Source of the DNA: Winogradskyella echinorum
GTDB lineage: Bacteria; Bacteroidota; Bacteroidia; Flavobacteriales; Flavobacteriaceae
Reading direction: 5' to 3'
Assembly (NCBI RefSeq): GCF_014297365.1
Contig: NZ_JACOQD010000002.1
Span: 310,001-374,000, forward strand
Length of the DNA: 64,000 nucleotides
In this document: piece by piece, positions 6,807 through 17,009 of the stretch
Layout of the letters: each line of letters starts with the position of its first letter
How positions within the stretch are numbered: the first letter of the stretch is position 1
Program-made: the position numbers and the translations under genes
The notes under the pieces: generated by a model
The model's database searches: none
Told to the model about the DNA's origin: nothing
What the model saw: the letters and a program-made list of their open reading frames with translations, nothing else

Positions 6807-9728
6807 TTACTCGATAATGGACTCGTAAATTAAACGTTGAATTTCTGTTCTAATGTTTTCTCGTAATAATAAGTTTTTACCGGCTTGAGGATAGGTACGA
6901 TTAGCCAAAAAAACATATACTATTTCCTCTTCAGGATCGGCCCATGCGTAAGTACCTGTAAAGCCTGAGTGTCCAAAACTTGTCATAGACAAACATCCAC
7001 AAGTAGGACCTTCTTCACCTAATTGAGGCTTGTCGAACCCAATACCTCTTCTATTATCTGCATGACAATAATGGCATTTGGTAAATTTTTCTAAGGTTTC
7101 ATTTTTAAAATATCGTTTTCCGCCATAATAGCCTTTTTGCAAAAACATCTGCATTATTTTGGCAACATCATTAGCGTTACTAAAAATACCTGCATGGCCA
7201 CCTACTCCACCTTGCATTGCGGCTCCCATATCGTGTACATAACCATGCACTTTTTTATAGCGATAATAATTATCTACTTCAGTAGGTACTATATCCTTTA
7301 AACTAAATTTTTTTCGTGGGTTATAAGTCGTATAATTGGCTCCTAAAGATTTATAAAAACGATCTTGAGTTATTTCACTCAATGGCTTGTCATAAAAGCC
7401 TTCAAGATAATTTTTAAGAATATAATATGGCAAATCGCTATAGCGATAGCGTAATCTCGTTAGTAACTCACTTTCTTTAATGATTTCTTGGATAGAATCC
7501 TTATAGTCATCGCGCATAAATAATGTGTTAGTCACCTCTACATTAAATCCTTTAGTTCGCTTTGTTCTGTAGTATTTAGGATCTGGCTTTTTAGTAACAG
7601 TATCTAAAGTTGCATAGTAAAATGGAATCCAAGGTCTCAATTGCGCATAATGCGATAACATTTTTTTGAGCGTTATATTCTTTTTATTAGAATTTTTATA
7701 TTCAGGTATCAAAGCACCTAATTTAGAGTCTAGAGATATAGAACCTTGTTCCTCTAATTCCATTAGCACAGGCAATGTTGCTAATATTTTAGTTAATGAC
7801 GCAACATCGTATATATCATCAAAGTCAACTTTGTTTTTTTTTGAATAGGTATGATAGCCAAAATTCTTATTATAAACCACTTTTCCTTTACGCGCCACTA
7901 ATAATTGAATACCAGGTGTCATTTTATTATTAACTGCATAATTTGCAATGGAATCTATTTTAATTAACCGCTCCGAGTCCATTCCAACACGTTCAGGTAA
8001 GCTGTATCCTAAACTTAATATAGAATTATACGTTTCACCTGTTCCTGCAGGAAAAAATTGACCTGCAGTAACTGGTAGTTTTCCTTTGGCACCAATGGCA
8101 CCAAAAATTAATTGTGCAGATTTTTCTTGAGCTATTCGGCTATTTTGATAGCTCATCACTATGCCTTCAATATTTTCTATTGAAAGAATATCATTTAACG
8201 CGTAAGGTATAGCAAACACATCTAAAATTACAGTATTGGTTCTTGCTATTTCGTATAACCATGTTAATTCTTTTTGAGAAAATTTATATTTCGCCCATGG
8301 ATTGTCATTCGATTTATGAAATCCAATAATTACAGTATTATAATTTTGAAGCTGATTTATAGCTCCGTCTAGCTTCTCAGCTTTTATTTGATGAACTTTA
8401 GTGTACTTTTTTAATTCATCTAAAAATACTGAACCATTAGCATCACCAAAAGATACATAGGCTATTTTCTTAGTTTCTAAATCTCGAAGAGGTAAAAGTG
8501 AATTTGTGTTTTTTACCACTGTTATTGCACTTTCCATGAGGTTTTCGTAAAGTAAATCGTCTTTAAGTCTATTTAAATCTTTACCCAAATTATACAGCCC
8601 AACAGGTGAATAATTATGAAGACCCACTTTATATTTTGCCATTAAAATTTTCTTTACAGAATGAGCTAATCGTTCTTCTGTAATTTCACCATCATTATAA
8701 GCTTTTAAAATCTTTTTAGTACCAATGGCAACATCTTCGGACATGAGCAAAACATCATTACCAGCCTTAAATGCAGCTAAATCTATGGCTCCAGTTTCGT
8801 TAAAATCTGCAGCGCCTTTCATGGTTAATGCATCAGTAAAAATTAAGCCATTAAACCCTAATTCTCCTTTTAAAATATCAGTTACAATATGTTTTGAAAG
8901 AGATGAAGGTAAACCCGCCTTTTTCTCTAAACTTGGCACGTTTAAATGCGCTACCATAACACTAGAAAGGCCCTCTTTTATGAGTTTTCTGTAAGGATAC
9001 AACTCTATTGAATCTAAACGTTCTTCACTAAAACTAATAGTAGGTAATTTGTAATGTGAATCATCAGCTGTGTCACCATGACCAGGAAAATGCTTGGCAT
9101 TAGCTAAAGTACCGGTACTTTGCATACCATTCATAAGAGCCAGACCTTTATCTGTAACATTGTCTCTATCTTCACCAAAAGATCGATTACCAATTATTGG
9201 GTTTTCAGGATTAGTGTTAATATCTACAACGGGAGCAAAGTTAAAGTGAACACCAAGACGCTTGCAGTGTTCTCCCATAAGCTTTCCCGTTTGTTCAACA
9301 AGATTGTTGTCGGCAATTGCCCCAAGCGTCATATTCCAAGGAAAAGCGTAGGTAGAATCTAATCGCATACTCAAACCCCATTCTGCATCCATACCAACCA
9401 AAAGCGGAATTTTAGATGCTGCTTGTAATTTGTTATTTAGTTTGGCTTGTCTGTATGGTCCACCACTTGAATATATAACTCCTCCAATATGCTGATTTTT
9501 TATAAGGTTAACGACTTGGTTGTTCACCTTATCACTATTCTTAGACATAACTTGGACCATATAGAGTTGCCCAATACGCTCTTCTAAGGACATTGAGTTA
9601 TACAAACTATCAACCCATTGTTTTTGTTTAACAGGATCTTCAGAAAGTAATGGATTAACGATTGGGTCCTCTTGTGCAAAATTGATTTGAAAACAAAAGC
9701 TTATAATTATAAGGGGCAAATATCGCAT
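6807..9728 (-). CDS. GH3 beta-N-acetylhexosaminidase fused to a beta-lactamase-family serine hydrolase
   Basis: The protein has 973 residues with an N-terminal signal peptide (about 1-18). Residues ~30-560 are a family 3 glycoside hydrolase of NagZ type: 'KHFPGHGDTADDSH' at 212 carries the general acid/base loop, and 'FTDALTMKG' holds the nucleophile Asp299. Residues ~590-970 are a class C beta-lactamase/esterase domain with S-x-x-K at Ser644 ('ASLTK'), a Y-S-D in 'YRYSDLPYY', and 'GHSGFTG' near the end. A periplasmic role in peptidoglycan turnover, cutting sugar and peptide or ester bonds in one polypeptide, is likely. This fusion is known in Bacteroidota. Confidence 0.93.
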   Translation of the reverse strand: MRYLPLIIISFCFQINFAQEDPIVNPLLSEDPVKQKQWVDSLYNSMSLEERIGQLYMVQVMSKNSDKVNNQVVNLIKNQHIGGVIYSSGGPYRQAKLNNKLQAASKIPLLVGMDAEWGLSMRLDSTYAFPWNMTLGAIADNNLVEQTGKLMGEHCKRLGVHFNFAPVVDINTNPENPIIGNRSFGEDRDNVTDKGLALMNGMQSTGTLANAKHFPGHGDTADDSHYKLPTISFSEERLDSIELYPYRKLIKEGLSSVMVAHLNVPSLEKKAGLPSSLSKHIVTDILKGELGFNGLIFTDALTMKGAADFNETGAIDLAAFKAGNDVLLMSEDVAIGTKKILKAYNDGEITEERLAHSVKKILMAKYKVGLHNYSPVGLYNLGKDLNRLKDDLLYENLMESAITVVKNTNSLLPLRDLETKKIAYVSFGDANGSVFLDELKKYTKVHQIKAEKLDGAINQLQNYNTVIIGFHKSNDNPWAKYKFSQKELTWLYEIARTNTVILDVFAIPYALNDILSIENIEGIVMSYQNSRIAQEKSAQLIFGAIGAKGKLPVTAGQFFPAGTGETYNSILSLGYSLPERVGMDSERLIKIDSIANYAVNNKMTPGIQLLVARKGKVVYNKNFGYHTYSKKNKVDFDDIYDVASLTKILATLPVLMELEEQGSISLDSKLGALIPEYKNSNKKNITLKKMLSHYAQLRPWIPFYYATLDTVTKKPDPKYYRTKRTKGFNVEVTNTLFMRDDYKDSIQEIIKESELLTRLRYRYSDLPYYILKNYLEGFYDKPLSEITQDRFYKSLGANYTTYNPRKKFSLKDIVPTEVDNYYRYKKVHGYVHDMGAAMQGGVGGHAGIFSNANDVAKIMQMFLQKGYYGGKRYFKNETLEKFTKCHYCHADNRRGIGFDKPQLGEEGPTCGCLSMTSFGHSGFTGTYAWADPEEEIVYVFLANRTYPQAGKNLLLRENIRTEIQRLIYESIIE

Positions 9729-9849
9729 TAGTCGTCTTTTTTATTTAATTAATAGTAGTATCGAATACTATGCCAAAATAGCATAATTAATAAGAAGTAA
9801 AAAGACTTTAGGATACTTTTATAAACTGCTTAATTAACAGTTTAACATC

Positions 9850-11073
9850 TTATTCTAATAAATCGATTTGTCGATCGTGATAGCCTAATAAATATAATAC
9901 ACCATCTAAACCTATACTAGAAATAGAACTTTGAGCATTATCTTTTACCTTAGGTTTAGCATGAAAAGCAATACCCAATCCAGCAAGATTAAGCATTTGT
10001 AGATCGTTAGCACCATCTCCAACTGCTATAGTTTGGTTTATATCTATTTGCATATTTTCTGCGATTAACTTAAGATATTCTGCTTTTTTATTTCCATCTA
10101 CAATATCTCCAATATAACCACCTGTTAAAACCCCATTTTCTATTTCTAGTTGATTGGCATAAACATAGTCTATATCTAGTTTTTCTTGTAAATAATGTCC
10201 AAAATAAGTAAAACCACCAGATAAAATTGCTGTTTTAAAACCATAGCTATGCAACGTATCAATTAATCGTCTAGCTCCTTTAGTTATAGGAAGATTTTTG
10301 GCTACATCTTTTAAAACATCTTCGCTCAACCCTTTTAGGAGCTTCATACGTTTTTTAAAGCTTTCATTAAAATCGATCTCACCTTGCATTGCAGATTCCG
10401 TAATGGCTTTTACTTCATTTCCTACACCAGCTCGTTCAGCTAATTCATCTATAACTTCGGTTTGAATTAATGTTGAATCCATATCAAAACAAACCAAACG
10501 TCTATTTCGTCTAAATATATTATCTTCTTGAAATGCAATATCCACATCTAATGCTCTAGATATTTCCATCATTTTCCCAGTAAAATCTGTTTTATCGTCT
10601 ATTTTTCCTCTAATTGATAACTGTATAGAAGCTCTAGGATATTCTACTTGTTTTACTAGAGATAATCGGCCTGTTAGGCGTTTTATAGAATCTATGTTTA
10701 AATTCTTTTCAGAAATTACCTTAGTCACCTCTGAAATTTGTTGAGCTGCTAATTTTTCACCAAGAATAGTAACAATATATCGATCCTTGCCTTGTTGGTT
10801 TACCCAATCTTCATAGTCTTCGAGAGTAATAGGTGTAAATTTAGCAGTTATTCCAAGTTCGTATGCTTTAAACAATAAATCCTTTTGAACAGCCGAGGAT
10901 TTCTCTCCTGAAGTTATTTTAAATAACATACCTAAAGACAAGGTATCATGTATATTAGCTTGTCCGATATCTAATATTTTAGCTCCGTATTCTGCCAAAA
11001 CACTAGTAAGACCAGATGTTAAACCAGGCTTGTCTGGTCCCGAGATATTTAATAAGAAAATGTCTGTTGCCAC
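9850..11073 (-). CDS. serB: phosphoserine phosphatase SerB with ACT-like N-terminus
   Basis: The protein has 407 residues. The N-terminal ~185 residues form tandem ACT-like regulatory domains ('LNISGPDKPGLTSGLTSVLA'). The C-terminal HAD phosphatase starts with the nucleophile motif 'CFDMDSTLIQTEVIDELA' (DMDST at 197-201), followed by 'TAILSGGFTYFG', and 'AVGDGANDLQMLNLAGLGIAFHAKP' with the metal-binding Asp pair. It hydrolyses phosphoserine to serine, the last step of the pathway whose other genes lie at 57.5-59.7 kb. Serine feedback through the ACT domains is plausible from the family. Confidence 0.95.
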   Translation of the reverse strand: MATDIFLLNISGPDKPGLTSGLTSVLAEYGAKILDIGQANIHDTLSLGMLFKITSGEKSSAVQKDLLFKAYELGITAKFTPITLEDYEDWVNQQGKDRYIVTILGEKLAAQQISEVTKVISEKNLNIDSIKRLTGRLSLVKQVEYPRASIQLSIRGKIDDKTDFTGKMMEISRALDVDIAFQEDNIFRRNRRLVCFDMDSTLIQTEVIDELAERAGVGNEVKAITESAMQGEIDFNESFKKRMKLLKGLSEDVLKDVAKNLPITKGARRLIDTLHSYGFKTAILSGGFTYFGHYLQEKLDIDYVYANQLEIENGVLTGGYIGDIVDGNKKAEYLKLIAENMQIDINQTIAVGDGANDLQMLNLAGLGIAFHAKPKVKDNAQSSISSIGLDGVLYLLGYHDRQIDLLE

Positions 11074-11186
11074 GATAAAATTTTTACTGTCGTAAAAATC
11101 ATTATTCTATTTGATATATGGAAATTATTAAGGCTGAGAAATTTATAATAATATTGCAATAATGCTGAAATATTCGCAACGTCTTT

Positions 11187-11672
11187 TTATTTAATAAAAC
11201 GACTATGCCAGCTTTCACTTGCTGGTACTTCCCAATTATTATTAAATTCAGCAATATTGGTAACCAAATTATTAAAAACAATGGTGTTTTTAGAAACTGC
11301 TTTTTGCTGAGCCATTTTTTTGAAATCAATTAAAGGCTTATAAGCTATAAATTCTCCTTGCTTGTAAGACACATTCATTTTATCCATTAAATCTACATTG
11401 TACTGCTTCTCTAATTCTTGTATAAAATGAACTGAAGCATCAATAGAACAACCTGTAGCTGTATTTAAGTTTTGATTTAAAGCAATTACTATAAAACGCT
11501 TATAAACAATTTTATAGCCAGCTTCTAAATCTTTACCATGAGCTGTCCATGCTTCAATAAAAGTATTGAGTTGTTCTTTTAATTGAATAATTTCATTATC
11601 AGAAAACGAACGGTTAGCTTGGTATATCCAAACTCTAGATTCTTCCGGTAATGTATTAAAATCTACTAGCAT
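11187..11672 (-). CDS. conserved flavobacterial hypothetical protein (often labelled 'ABC transporter ATPase')
   Basis: I chose ATG 11672 (MLVDFNTLPEESRVWIYQAN), giving 161 residues; a start at 11696 would add eight residues unlike the rest. The middle 'TGCSIDASVHFIQELEKQYN' is the most distinctive stretch. There is no Walker A or B motif, so the ATPase label often attached to such proteins is not supported by the sequence. No signal peptide or membrane helix is seen. It is 113 bp upstream of serB and 34 bp downstream of the PH-domain gene on the same strand. Function unknown. Confidence 0.8.
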   Translation of the reverse strand: MLVDFNTLPEESRVWIYQANRSFSDNEIIQLKEQLNTFIEAWTAHGKDLEAGYKIVYKRFIVIALNQNLNTATGCSIDASVHFIQELEKQYNVDLMDKMNVSYKQGEFIAYKPLIDFKKMAQQKAVSKNTIVFNNLVTNIAEFNNNWEVPASESWHSRFIK

Positions 11673-11706
11673 ATTACTCCTTTTTTCTGAATGCAAAAAT
11701 ACGTTA

Positions 11707-13203
11707 TTACATCCAATCTTTATCCTGAGATTCTACCTTAAATAATAGAAAATTATAGATAGATAAAGCTTCATGTTTTGATATATACGGAATTTTTACA
11801 GATTTTGAAGCTGTAGAAATTACTACTGAAGCAATATCTCTTCGTCTCTGAAATATCGTTTGTTTAATTTTTATACCTTGAATTTTATGAGTCTCAAGAA
11901 TATTGGTTGTGGTATCAACGACACCACTACCAATGGTTATAAACTGATCTGAAATTTTATAATAAGCTTTCTTATATGCAAAGTATACATACAATGATGC
12001 AAAAGGAATTAAAACAGTATTAATCCATAACAAATCTTTTCCGAATAAAAACAAAAACAATGCATTGATAACTAAACCAAAAAACAACATTTCTAATGTA
12101 GAAATTAACATAAAATAAGGTCTCGGTTTAGCAGTTACACTTTCATCTTCATTATAATTCAGCAAGAGCTTATTGAGTAAATAGTTCAGTTGCACCTTTT
12201 CTAAAGCTACGATATTAAAATTCTTTTGTTGTTTTACGTTTACCATAGCTTGCTTTACAGATAGACTATGTAATCCAAAATATTGTTTTACACGATTGGT
12301 TTTTATAACCAAATTCTGAATACGACTTGGCGTTAAACTTAATGATACTTTGTTAAACAAACCTTTATTAATTTCTACAGTTTTTTGGTGTTCAACTACT
12401 TCGAGATTAAAATTGATAATAAAGGTTTTTACAACTGAAAACAACAAGGAAAATAACACAACACTTAGAATAATAAACACATTGGTTATCAGCAAACTTA
12501 AGATTGTATCCTCATCAAGCTTTATAAAATCGTCTATTCGCTGCTTTAACTCTAATTCAATTAAAAAATCTTTAAATTCATTATACAAGCCAAAAACGAA
12601 AGTTAGTATTAATAAAAAGCTTTTAAAGTGATTTTGCGACAAGCCTTCTAAAAGTAACCGTTTTGGTGTGACTTTAAAGAAAACTTCGGGCTCACTTATA
12701 GAATCAATAGTTTCATCATTTGCAGATGCTTTATGGAACAATTGCTTTTTAAGTAATAATGCAGTAGGTTTATCTAATGCGCTTATTTCAATTTCAGATT
12801 TTTTATCACCAGCAGTTTCAATTTTAATGGAAACTACATTTATTATTTGCTGCAGAAAATTTTGTTTTATATAAACATTTTGAATTTTTGATTTTGGAAT
12901 TATCGTTGTGTCTTTATTGATGATGCCTGTTGATAAGTGGAAATCATCTTTGCTTAAATGAAATTTAAAATTGAGGTATTTTAAAATTGTAATGACAAGA
13001 ATTAAGAGTAAAATACCAATAAAACCTAACAACATCATCGTTGGTGTAATATTGGCAAAAGATTTTCGGCGAATTAATGAAAGCCCAAAAGCAATAAAAA
13101 GAACAAAAAACTTCTTAAAAAACTTAAATACATTAAACGCAAAAATGACAATAATGCCTTTAGATGACTGTCTTATGGGTTGCGAAAAATCAGTTAATTC
13201 CAT
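11707..13203 (-). CDS. PH domain (bPH2/DUF304) membrane protein, YdbT-like
   Basis: The protein has 498 residues and alternates paired membrane helices (about 20-40 and 55-75; 190-215 and 235-260; 365-390) with three bacterial PH-like domains. Each PH repeat shows the motif of a strand, 'IPKSKIQNVYIKQNFLQQ', 'LTPSRIQNLVIKTNRVKQYFG' and 'ETHKIQGIKIKQTIFQRR'. This is the architecture of Bacillus YdbT. The start codon lies within the 3' end of the 173-residue YdbS-like gene (14 bp overlap), so the two are translated together and probably form one membrane complex. The role may be envelope stress or bacteriocin resistance, known only for relatives. Confidence 0.9.
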   Translation of the reverse strand: MELTDFSQPIRQSSKGIIVIFAFNVFKFFKKFFVLFIAFGLSLIRRKSFANITPTMMLLGFIGILLLILVITILKYLNFKFHLSKDDFHLSTGIINKDTTIIPKSKIQNVYIKQNFLQQIINVVSIKIETAGDKKSEIEISALDKPTALLLKKQLFHKASANDETIDSISEPEVFFKVTPKRLLLEGLSQNHFKSFLLILTFVFGLYNEFKDFLIELELKQRIDDFIKLDEDTILSLLITNVFIILSVVLFSLLFSVVKTFIINFNLEVVEHQKTVEINKGLFNKVSLSLTPSRIQNLVIKTNRVKQYFGLHSLSVKQAMVNVKQQKNFNIVALEKVQLNYLLNKLLLNYNEDESVTAKPRPYFMLISTLEMLFFGLVINALFLFLFGKDLLWINTVLIPFASLYVYFAYKKAYYKISDQFITIGSGVVDTTTNILETHKIQGIKIKQTIFQRRRDIASVVISTASKSVKIPYISKHEALSIYNFLLFKVESQDKDWM

Positions 13204-13711
13204 TAATTTTATCGCTAATAATTTCCTTAATCTGTTTGGCCTCGAGATGTGGCAATCCCTTAATACTTAAGTCGCTTCCAGCCTCACCTGCTGTAAATAT
13301 TTTTAGCGTAGATAAGCCAAAATGCCTTGCTAACCAGCTTCTAGATTCTTCTACATGCTGTATTCTAGATATTGGCACTGTAACCATAGAATGCACAATT
13401 AAACCTTTAGAATAAATAACATCGTGCTCTCTAATGGCATATTTTCTTTTTTTGAAAGCTAATAACCCAACAGTATAATTGATGACACAAAACACTAACA
13501 CGACTAAAAGGATATACCAGATATTAATCTGAATATCTTCTTTTTCTTCTATGACATACTTTAATAAAAATGCTAAACCAATAAGCACAGCATAAATAGC
13601 GAATTTATTCAGTGTAATAATTTTAAAATAGGATTTTGAAATCGGTTTTAGAACGACATCTTCTATTTTCGGAATGCCTTCTATTTGCATTTGTAGGTTG
13701 GTGAAATTCAT
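13190..13711 (-). CDS. PH domain membrane protein, YdbS-like
   Basis: The protein has 173 residues with two membrane helices (about 38-52 and 66-85) followed by one bPH2 domain: 'YAIREHDVIYSKGLIVHSMVTVPISRIQHVEE' spans the core (two strands then the P-x-x-R-I-Q turn). It is the small partner of the downstream 498-residue protein, whose start overlaps its end by 14 bp. Such pairs are usually found as YdbS/YdbT. Confidence 0.9.
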   Translation of the reverse strand: MNFTNLQMQIEGIPKIEDVVLKPISKSYFKIITLNKFAIYAVLIGLAFLLKYVIEEKEDIQINIWYILLVVLVFCVINYTVGLLAFKKRKYAIREHDVIYSKGLIVHSMVTVPISRIQHVEESRSWLARHFGLSTLKIFTAGEAGSDLSIKGLPHLEAKQIKEIISDKINGIN

Positions 13712-13811
13712 TTCTTTACTTAGTTTTTAACATTTAAAGTAAAACCTAACCTGTAAACTTACTAAACTGAAATATTTAAGAACAATATTATAAGTAAGTA
13801 GTTTTTTAAAA

Positions 13812-14594
13812 TTAAGCATCAGCAATCAGTTCAGCAATATCCATCACTGAAATTTCACTTTCTTTTTCTTTAAACTTTACACCATCAGTCATCATGGTAT
13901 TACAGTAAGGACAACCCGTAGCAATGATTTCTGGATTTGTTTCTAATGCATCTTGAGTTCTTAATACATTAATATCCATATTCCCTTTTTCAGGCTCTTT
14001 AAACATTTGCGCTCCTCCTGCTCCACAACAAAGTGCTGTGCCTTTGTGACGTTTCATTTCTGTTAAAGTGGCATTTGTCTTCTTTAAAACATTTCTTGGA
14101 GCGTCGTACACGTTATTTGCGCGTCCTAAATAACATGGATCATGAAATGTAATCCGTTTTCCTTTATAAGTATTCCCCTCTATAGTAAGGCGTCCAGTTT
14201 CAATTAATTCTTGTATGAATTGTGTATGATGTACTACATCGTAATTACCACCTAAGCTAGGATATTCGTTTTTTATACAGTTAAATGAGTGTGGATCGCA
14301 AGTTACAATACGTTCAATTTCATAAGCATTAAGCACTTCTATATTCATTACAGCTTGCATCTGAAACAAAAACTCATTACCAGCACGCTTAGCTACGTCA
14401 CCCGTATTACTTTCTTCTGTACCTAAAACAGCAAATTCTACATTAGCCTTATTTAAAACCTTAACAAAAGCCTTTGTAATTTTTTTTGCTCTATCATCAT
14501 AACTACCAGCAGAGCCTACCCAAAATAAAATTTCTGGTTGTTTGCCTTCTGCCATAAATTCTGCCATAGTTGGCACTTTTAGTTGCTCGCTCAT
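13812..14594 (-). CDS. CCG-domain (Fe-S)-binding protein, HdrD/GlpC-like
   Basis: ATG 14594 (MSEQLKVPTMAEFM) was preferred over 14630 because the extra 12 residues are not family-like. The 260-residue protein has two CCG repeats: 'CDPHSFNCIKNEYP' with 'FHDPCYLGRANN' and 'ALCCGAGGAQMF' with 'TGCPYCNTMM'. Such domains bind an unusual Fe-S cluster in heterodisulfide reductase and glycolate/glycerol-3-phosphate oxidase subunits. It lies 93 bp downstream of a membrane-anchored 4Fe-4S protein and should form a redox complex with it. The electron donor and acceptor cannot be read from the sequence. Confidence 0.88.
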   Translation of the reverse strand: MSEQLKVPTMAEFMAEGKQPEILFWVGSAGSYDDRAKKITKAFVKVLNKANVEFAVLGTEESNTGDVAKRAGNEFLFQMQAVMNIEVLNAYEIERIVTCDPHSFNCIKNEYPSLGGNYDVVHHTQFIQELIETGRLTIEGNTYKGKRITFHDPCYLGRANNVYDAPRNVLKKTNATLTEMKRHKGTALCCGAGGAQMFKEPEKGNMDINVLRTQDALETNPEIIATGCPYCNTMMTDGVKFKEKESEISVMDIAELIADA

Positions 14595-14687
14595 TTCTAT
14601 AGTTTGTTTAGTTAAAAAATTTGAAAGCATTAAAGTTGATTTATAACCTTTACACTTAATAGCTTTAAAACATTTTAACTTGATATG

Positions 14688-16001
14688 TTATTCATCTTTC
14701 CAATTCAATCGGTCCATTTGGTTGTAAGGCCAAGGTGCTCCGTTGTTTTCAATATTAGTCATCATATTATTTAATTCCATTGGTGCAGCACTTTGCTCCA
14801 TCACTAAATAACGACGCATTTCTAATATAATAGATAATGGGTTAATGCTAACAGGACACTCTTCTACACAAGCATTACATGTAGTACAAGCCCATAACTC
14901 TTCGTTAGTAATATAATCACCAAGAAGTTGTTTACCATCATCCTTAAATTCTCCCTTATTGGCATCTATATTTTTACCAACTTCTTCTAAACGATCACGA
15001 GTATCCATCATAATCTTACGAGGTGATAATTTTTTACCAGTAAGATTTGCAGGACAAGCAGATGTACAACGACCACACTCTGTACACGTATAGGCATTGA
15101 GTAACTGAATTTGGCTTAAATCCATAACATCACTTGCACCAAATTTTGCAGGAGCTTCCTCTTCGGCAGTTTCAGCTGGTGCAGCATAAGGATCGGCATC
15201 TGGATCCATCATTAACTTTACTTCGTTAGTAACAGCTTCTAGGTTATTAAATTTACCTTTTGGCTCTACACTACCTAAATACACATTAGGGAACGCTAAT
15301 AGAATATGTAAATGCTTAGAGAAGTATAAATAGTTTAAGAAAATTAAAATACCAACAATATGTAACCACCAAGCTGTACGCTCAATTATATGTAGTGTCT
15401 CGGCAGAAAAACCTTCAAACCAAGGTGCAATAAATTGCGATATAATATTACCCGAAGCCATACTTTGAAATGAAGTATCTGTAGCATTCATTACCAAGAA
15501 TAAACACATTAAAACCACTTCAAAATATAGTATAATGTTACCATCGTTTTTTGGCCAGCCTTTCATTTCAGAACTTAAAAAACGTTTTATTTTAATCACA
15601 TTTCTACGCAACCAAAAAAGCGTAACCGACACTAAAACTAAGACCGCTAATATTTCAAAAGCACCAATTAAAAAGCCATAAAGTGCCGTTGGAAGATACT
15701 CTTGACCTATTCTATGTGTCCCAAACAGACCATCGATAATAATTTCTAAAACTTCAATATTTATTATGATGAAACCAACGTACACAATTATATGCAGAAA
15801 ACCAGAGACTGGTCGTTTTACCATCTTGCTTTGTCCTAAAGCAATATATGCTAAATTCTTCCAACGTTGAGATTTGTTATCACTAGCATCAATTTTTTGA
15901 CCTAGTTTTATATTACGTATTATCTTCTTAATATTTCTAGCAAAATAGCCTATTCCTAATACAAGGATTGCGGCAAAAAGTATATTTGGTAAGTATTCCA
16001 T
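14688..16001 (-). CDS. membrane-bound 4Fe-4S dicluster oxidoreductase subunit
   Basis: The protein has 437 residues. The first ~230 carry about five to six membrane helices with several His residues ('WWLHIVGILIF') in a nitrate-reductase-gamma-like arrangement that could bind haem. A linker rich in Ala/Glu (270-290) leads to two 4Fe-4S clusters: Cys306, 309, 312, 316 and Cys372, 375, 378, 382. Together with the CCG-domain protein downstream it resembles an HdrE/HdrD-like quinone-linked module. The gene starts 12 bp after the MCE gene, which suggests one operon with amidase and MCE. Confidence 0.88.
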   Translation of the reverse strand: MEYLPNILFAAILVLGIGYFARNIKKIIRNIKLGQKIDASDNKSQRWKNLAYIALGQSKMVKRPVSGFLHIIVYVGFIIINIEVLEIIIDGLFGTHRIGQEYLPTALYGFLIGAFEILAVLVLVSVTLFWLRRNVIKIKRFLSSEMKGWPKNDGNIILYFEVVLMCLFLVMNATDTSFQSMASGNIISQFIAPWFEGFSAETLHIIERTAWWLHIVGILIFLNYLYFSKHLHILLAFPNVYLGSVEPKGKFNNLEAVTNEVKLMMDPDADPYAAPAETAEEEAPAKFGASDVMDLSQIQLLNAYTCTECGRCTSACPANLTGKKLSPRKIMMDTRDRLEEVGKNIDANKGEFKDDGKQLLGDYITNEELWACTTCNACVEECPVSINPLSIILEMRRYLVMEQSAAPMELNNMMTNIENNGAPWPYNQMDRLNWKDE

Positions 16002-16013
16002 AGTTGAAATAAT

Positions 16014-16955
16014 CTAGTTCTTTTGGTCTTCGGTTGGTGGTGTATAAGGAATCTCTTTTTTAGATAAAATACGTCTGTATCTCGCAGGATGCAGCTTTAT
16101 ATCTAATAATAATAATTCCATTTCTTTAGAAGCACCTTCAAGGTTATTATAAAGTGCATCATCCTTTAAAAGTTTACCAATTGTTCCGTCACTACTATCT
16201 ATGCTTGCAAGTAAACTTTGCATACTACCAAGAGTTTTATTTAATTCTTCTATTGTAGTAGATAGACCAGCACTTTTTAATTCTGTGGTAAGTTCATTTA
16301 AATCTTTACTGGTTTTGTCAAAATTATCTAAAATAGAGGCAATCTTTTGATCGTTATCTTTTATTAGATTATTGGTAGAAATAGCAACACTTTTAAAAAT
16401 TCTTAATGTTGAGTTTAACTCAGCAATAGTAGCCTTTAGACCTTGATCAGAATCATCTATTACTAAATCATTTAAACTATTTACTAAAGTATCTGCAGAA
16501 CGCAATGTACCATCTAATCCAGCAGTAACTTTAGGTAAGTCACTTTCCATAGAAGATATTAAACCTTGTTTAATCTCTGAAGCAATAAAATCTCCTGGCT
16601 TAGCCAATTGACCATCATTAGCGTCTATAATGGCTAAGGCGTTGCCACCCATTAAACCTGTAGCGTACAATCTAATCTTGCTATTTTTAGAGAATTTTAA
16701 TTTTGGATTTACCGAAAATTCAACGCGGGTTTTACCAGAGTCAAAATCGTAACTAATACCCTCAACTTTACCTATTCTGTTACCTTTTACTGTAATAGGT
16801 GCTGAAGGTGATAATGAATTATAATCGAATTCTGTATAATAGGTTTGTTTATCAGAAAAAATATCTTCACCTTTTAAATATGAAAATAAATATATAAAAA
16901 GAGCAATGCCAGATAAGACTAATATTGCTGTTTTAACTTCTCTTGAAATTTTCAA
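16014..16955 (-). CDS. MCE family lipid-transport protein (MlaD-like)
   Basis: The protein has 313 residues with one N-terminal membrane helix (about 10-25) and an MCE domain at ~35-115 ('YNSLSPSAPITVKGNRIGKVEGISYD' region, with 'YATGLMGGNALAI'). The rest is a long helical, coiled-coil segment typical of needle-forming MCE proteins. Such proteins carry phospholipids between the two membranes. No MlaE/MlaF-type permease or ATPase is next to it in this window. It lies 54 bp after the amidase gene, so an envelope operon is likely. Confidence 0.92.
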   Translation of the reverse strand: MKISREVKTAILVLSGIALFIYLFSYLKGEDIFSDKQTYYTEFDYNSLSPSAPITVKGNRIGKVEGISYDFDSGKTRVEFSVNPKLKFSKNSKIRLYATGLMGGNALAIIDANDGQLAKPGDFIASEIKQGLISSMESDLPKVTAGLDGTLRSADTLVNSLNDLVIDDSDQGLKATIAELNSTLRIFKSVAISTNNLIKDNDQKIASILDNFDKTSKDLNELTTELKSAGLSTTIEELNKTLGSMQSLLASIDSSDGTIGKLLKDDALYNNLEGASKEMELLLLDIKLHPARYRRILSKKEIPYTPPTEDQKN

Positions 16956-17009
16956 TGGGCTTTTCTTTGGTTAGAAACAAAATTAGGAATAAATATATGA
17001 ATAATATAC

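Noticed and set aside
8930..8946. TTGGCACGTTTAAATG, a sigma-54-like match
   Set aside because: It is inside the coding sequence of the GH3 fusion gene, on the opposite strand, and has no gene start behind it.
11102..11329. Minus-strand 75-codon frame
   Set aside because: It overlaps the conserved 161-residue gene in another frame and has no family pattern.
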